Of a stretch of DNA of 64,000 bases, positions 62,070-64,000 are shown piece by piece. Below the pieces are notes generated by a model. The model had not been told where the DNA came from. It made no database searches and saw nothing but the letters and a program-made list of their open reading frames with translations. The stretch's first letter is position 1, and the number at the start of each line of letters is the position of its first letter. The translations under genes and the position numbers were made by a program. This DNA comes from Megachile rotundata. Lineage: Eukaryota; Arthropoda; Insecta; Hymenoptera; Megachilidae. The DNA lies in assembly GCF_050947335.1 (NCBI RefSeq), contig NC_134989.1, positions 8,611,501 through 8,675,500 on the forward strand, in the 5' to 3' direction.

Positions 62070-63204
62070 TTATCCCATTAAAACTTCTGCAGATCCTTTA
62101 GGAGTAAACTCCTTAGTAGTTTTATCATCCTCCACCGAATTGTCTGTTCCTAATGAGGAACTTTCAACTGAAGAGGTCGGTATAGTATTCTGTGTTGTTA
62201 TGACTATACTGGTTTCTTCAGTCACTGATGGCGTCTCATTTTCCGTTGATGTTGGTAAAATTTCTGTAGTCATAAGATCAATCACAGTTTCAAAGGTTTC
62301 CTCAATATTTAGTTCAGTTGAATCCATTGATGAAACGGTACTTTCACTTGATGGGAAATCCAATTCATCAAAACTGTTGTCAAATCTATTATCATCTTTA
62401 TATTGTTTTCGAATAATGTACCAGTTGCCAATGCGGAATCCAAAATCACGATTAGGATCGAAAGTTAAATTCTCTGTATTTTATAAAAAAAAATTGCATT
62501 AGTTTTGCAACGTTGATAAAAATGATTGTACAATGAGTTTAAAGATTTATTTACTTAAGTCTAACAGAAACCATTCCCGAGTGTTTAATCTTTGCTGTAT
62601 TTGAAAGTGATCCAAACTTAATATTTCTGTTGACAAAAGAGAGGGTGCTGTCGTAGTTTCTCCAAATAATGTTTCATGAATCCGATTTTTTAAATTACCA
62701 AGCCAATCTCCAATTGTGTGGAAAAATTGACCATCCCGAAGATGTGTCTGCAATTTACTATTTTCTGTAACAAGAAAATTTATAAAAAAATTTACGCTGG
62801 TATTGTTTAATAATTGATTCTTCTCTTTTATTGCATAACAATATTTTAAACACAAACGCTGTTATTAATAATTAGTCACTTCTTCGAATTTTGGAAGCCG
62901 CAACGTCCCCTCAAATTTTGTAATCGAACCACGTTCTTAGGTCTTTTTTATTCAAAACGTCACTGACGCCCTAATATTTCATTAAATTTTTTAAAGTATT
63001 GCAAAACAAATTTGACGAAGACAAAAATTTATTTAAATTTGAAAATCCGAAGAATGGTTAAGCGAGTTCAAGTTTTCATTATTAAAATATTTTTAGATCA
63101 GATCTTAGTAAAATAATATAAATTATGGCACCTCCGTTATAAATTCCTATCGGCGTTGACACCTTGCAAGCAGCAAGCACTAAAAGGACGATAAGGATTT
63201 TCAT
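62070..63204 (-). CDS. Small secreted Ser/Thr/Glu-rich protein, unknown function
   Basis: Three exons join in frame: 63204-63132, 62764-62555 and 62473-62070 (TAA). Introns are 367 and 81 bp. The total is 687 nt, 228 residues. The N-terminus MKILIVLLVLAACKV is a clear signal peptide. Residues about 25-130 form a moderately hydrophobic region with conserved-looking aromatics (IGDWLGN, TREWFLLDL, GFRIGNWYIIRKQY) and one Asn-Leu-Thr glycosylation site. From about 132 to the end the chain is acidic and rich in Ser, Thr and Glu, suited to O-glycosylation. The mature part has no cysteine. The first donor (GAG|GTGCCA) is weak, but it is the one that keeps phase with exon 2; the other borders are good. 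I do not recognise the family. It is convergent with RpS24. Confidence 0.75.
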
Positions 63205-64000
63205 CTTTTCTCAACAAATACTAGCCGATATGAGAAAATATTCGTGTCTTTATATGCATTTTGCCGGAAACGAATGACCATTATAACGACAATTTTATCG
63301 AATTCAGAATCAAGTAGATTTTGCGCAATACTGTTATTCAACAATGATGACCTTCTTTGCTCTGCTTGGACGTCTATTATACTGCCGACGTAATAATGAA
63401 GGTGTAACAAATATTTGTTCTATACATATTATTTAAAACAAACTTTACAAGTTAAGAACGATAATTGAACACCATCTCGTGTTTCTCAATTTGTATCGAT
63501 ATACGTTGTTTAAAAGTAACAAACCCATATCAATAATTATCCCTTTTACAATGTCTAAAATTGGCTCCTTGGAGAAAGGATAACATAACTAATTTCTTCG
63601 TGGTCATATCAATAATTGTTTGGTTTATTTTCAGTAGTTAAGATATTTTATAAAATTTGTACGAAAAGAAAGTAAAATTATAGAATGTTCTAGGTCTTAG
63701 AATCTAAGAGATGAGTAAAAATATGTTGACATTAAAATTAAGGAATGAACAAAGTATAATGAAAACTATATCAATAATTGGTATTAAAAATGTAATGCAT
63801 GCTGCAAGGTTAATACAATATAATAATTGTGAAATAATATAATTATCTTCGAAGAAACGAAAGTGCGTTCTTCGCGGAAGTTCTGCGTAGAACATGCGTG
63901 CGCGAAATCAGAAGTAATCGTAAACACAAGCGCCGCTATATCCTATTTGAGTAATTACAAAAAATGCGCGCTCAATTTGAATATATAGTACATAACAGTT
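63205..64000. other. AT-rich sequence upstream of the secreted-protein gene
   Basis: It probably includes that gene's promoter and leader. No other gene or repeat was recognised. A 69-codon frame running through the ATG region on minus has no features of its own. Confidence 0.4.

Overview
The window looks like nuclear DNA of an insect, most likely a hymenopteran (bee-like, not proven). Pointers are the AT-rich sequence with CpG-rich islands, the short GT-AG introns, ~200-bp miniature elements flanked by TTAA, and the identity of the conserved genes. It is not prokaryotic: there are no operons or Shine-Dalgarno sites, and every recognisable gene is split by introns.

Right end (about 50.5-63.2 kb) is the gene-bearing part. 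(1) A long first coding exon on the minus strand (50549-51948) encodes a His/Gln/Ala/Ser-rich protein that ends inside a methyl-CpG-binding-like domain of the MBD5/MBD6/six-banded type. Its splice donor is clear, but I found no partner exon in the 50 kb downstream. (2) A complete type I Hsp40 co-chaperone (DNAJA/Droj2 type, 400 aa, four coding exons) lies on the minus strand at 55632-57073. A likely non-coding first exon and a heat-shock element sit about 1.9 kb upstream. (3) Divergent from it is ribosomal protein eS24 (RpS24) at 59622-61752 on the plus strand, with an ATG-only first coding exon and a separate exon that begins with the stop codon. (4) Tail-to-tail with RpS24, a three-exon minus-strand gene (62070-63204) encodes a small secreted Ser/Thr/Glu-rich protein of unknown function.

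Left 50 kb has no gene I can support. It is either intergenic or, if the MBD-like gene continues leftwards, one very large intron. It is packed with tandem arrays: a 15-bp CpG-rich minisatellite, degenerate CCCAAATT-type arrays, a 9-bp array, exact-period arrays of 100, 44, 40 and 95 bp, a roughly 35-bp TATCGATA-rich array, 26-bp, 32-bp and 16-bp arrays, and a nested 158-bp higher-order repeat. Between them lie transposon remains: a 607-bp Tc1/mariner-like element with a nested copy of its own ends, three TTAA-flanked piggyBac-like miniature elements, a 666-bp fold-back hairpin, a tRNA-derived SINE head, and a scrap of non-LTR reverse transcriptase.

The genes have ordinary housekeeping roles: protein folding, translation, chromatin and secretion. 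The unusual content is the repeat landscape. Most notable are the minisatellite bracketed by a 42-bp inverted repeat, several arrays whose period never slips, the CGATA cluster, and the long hairpin.
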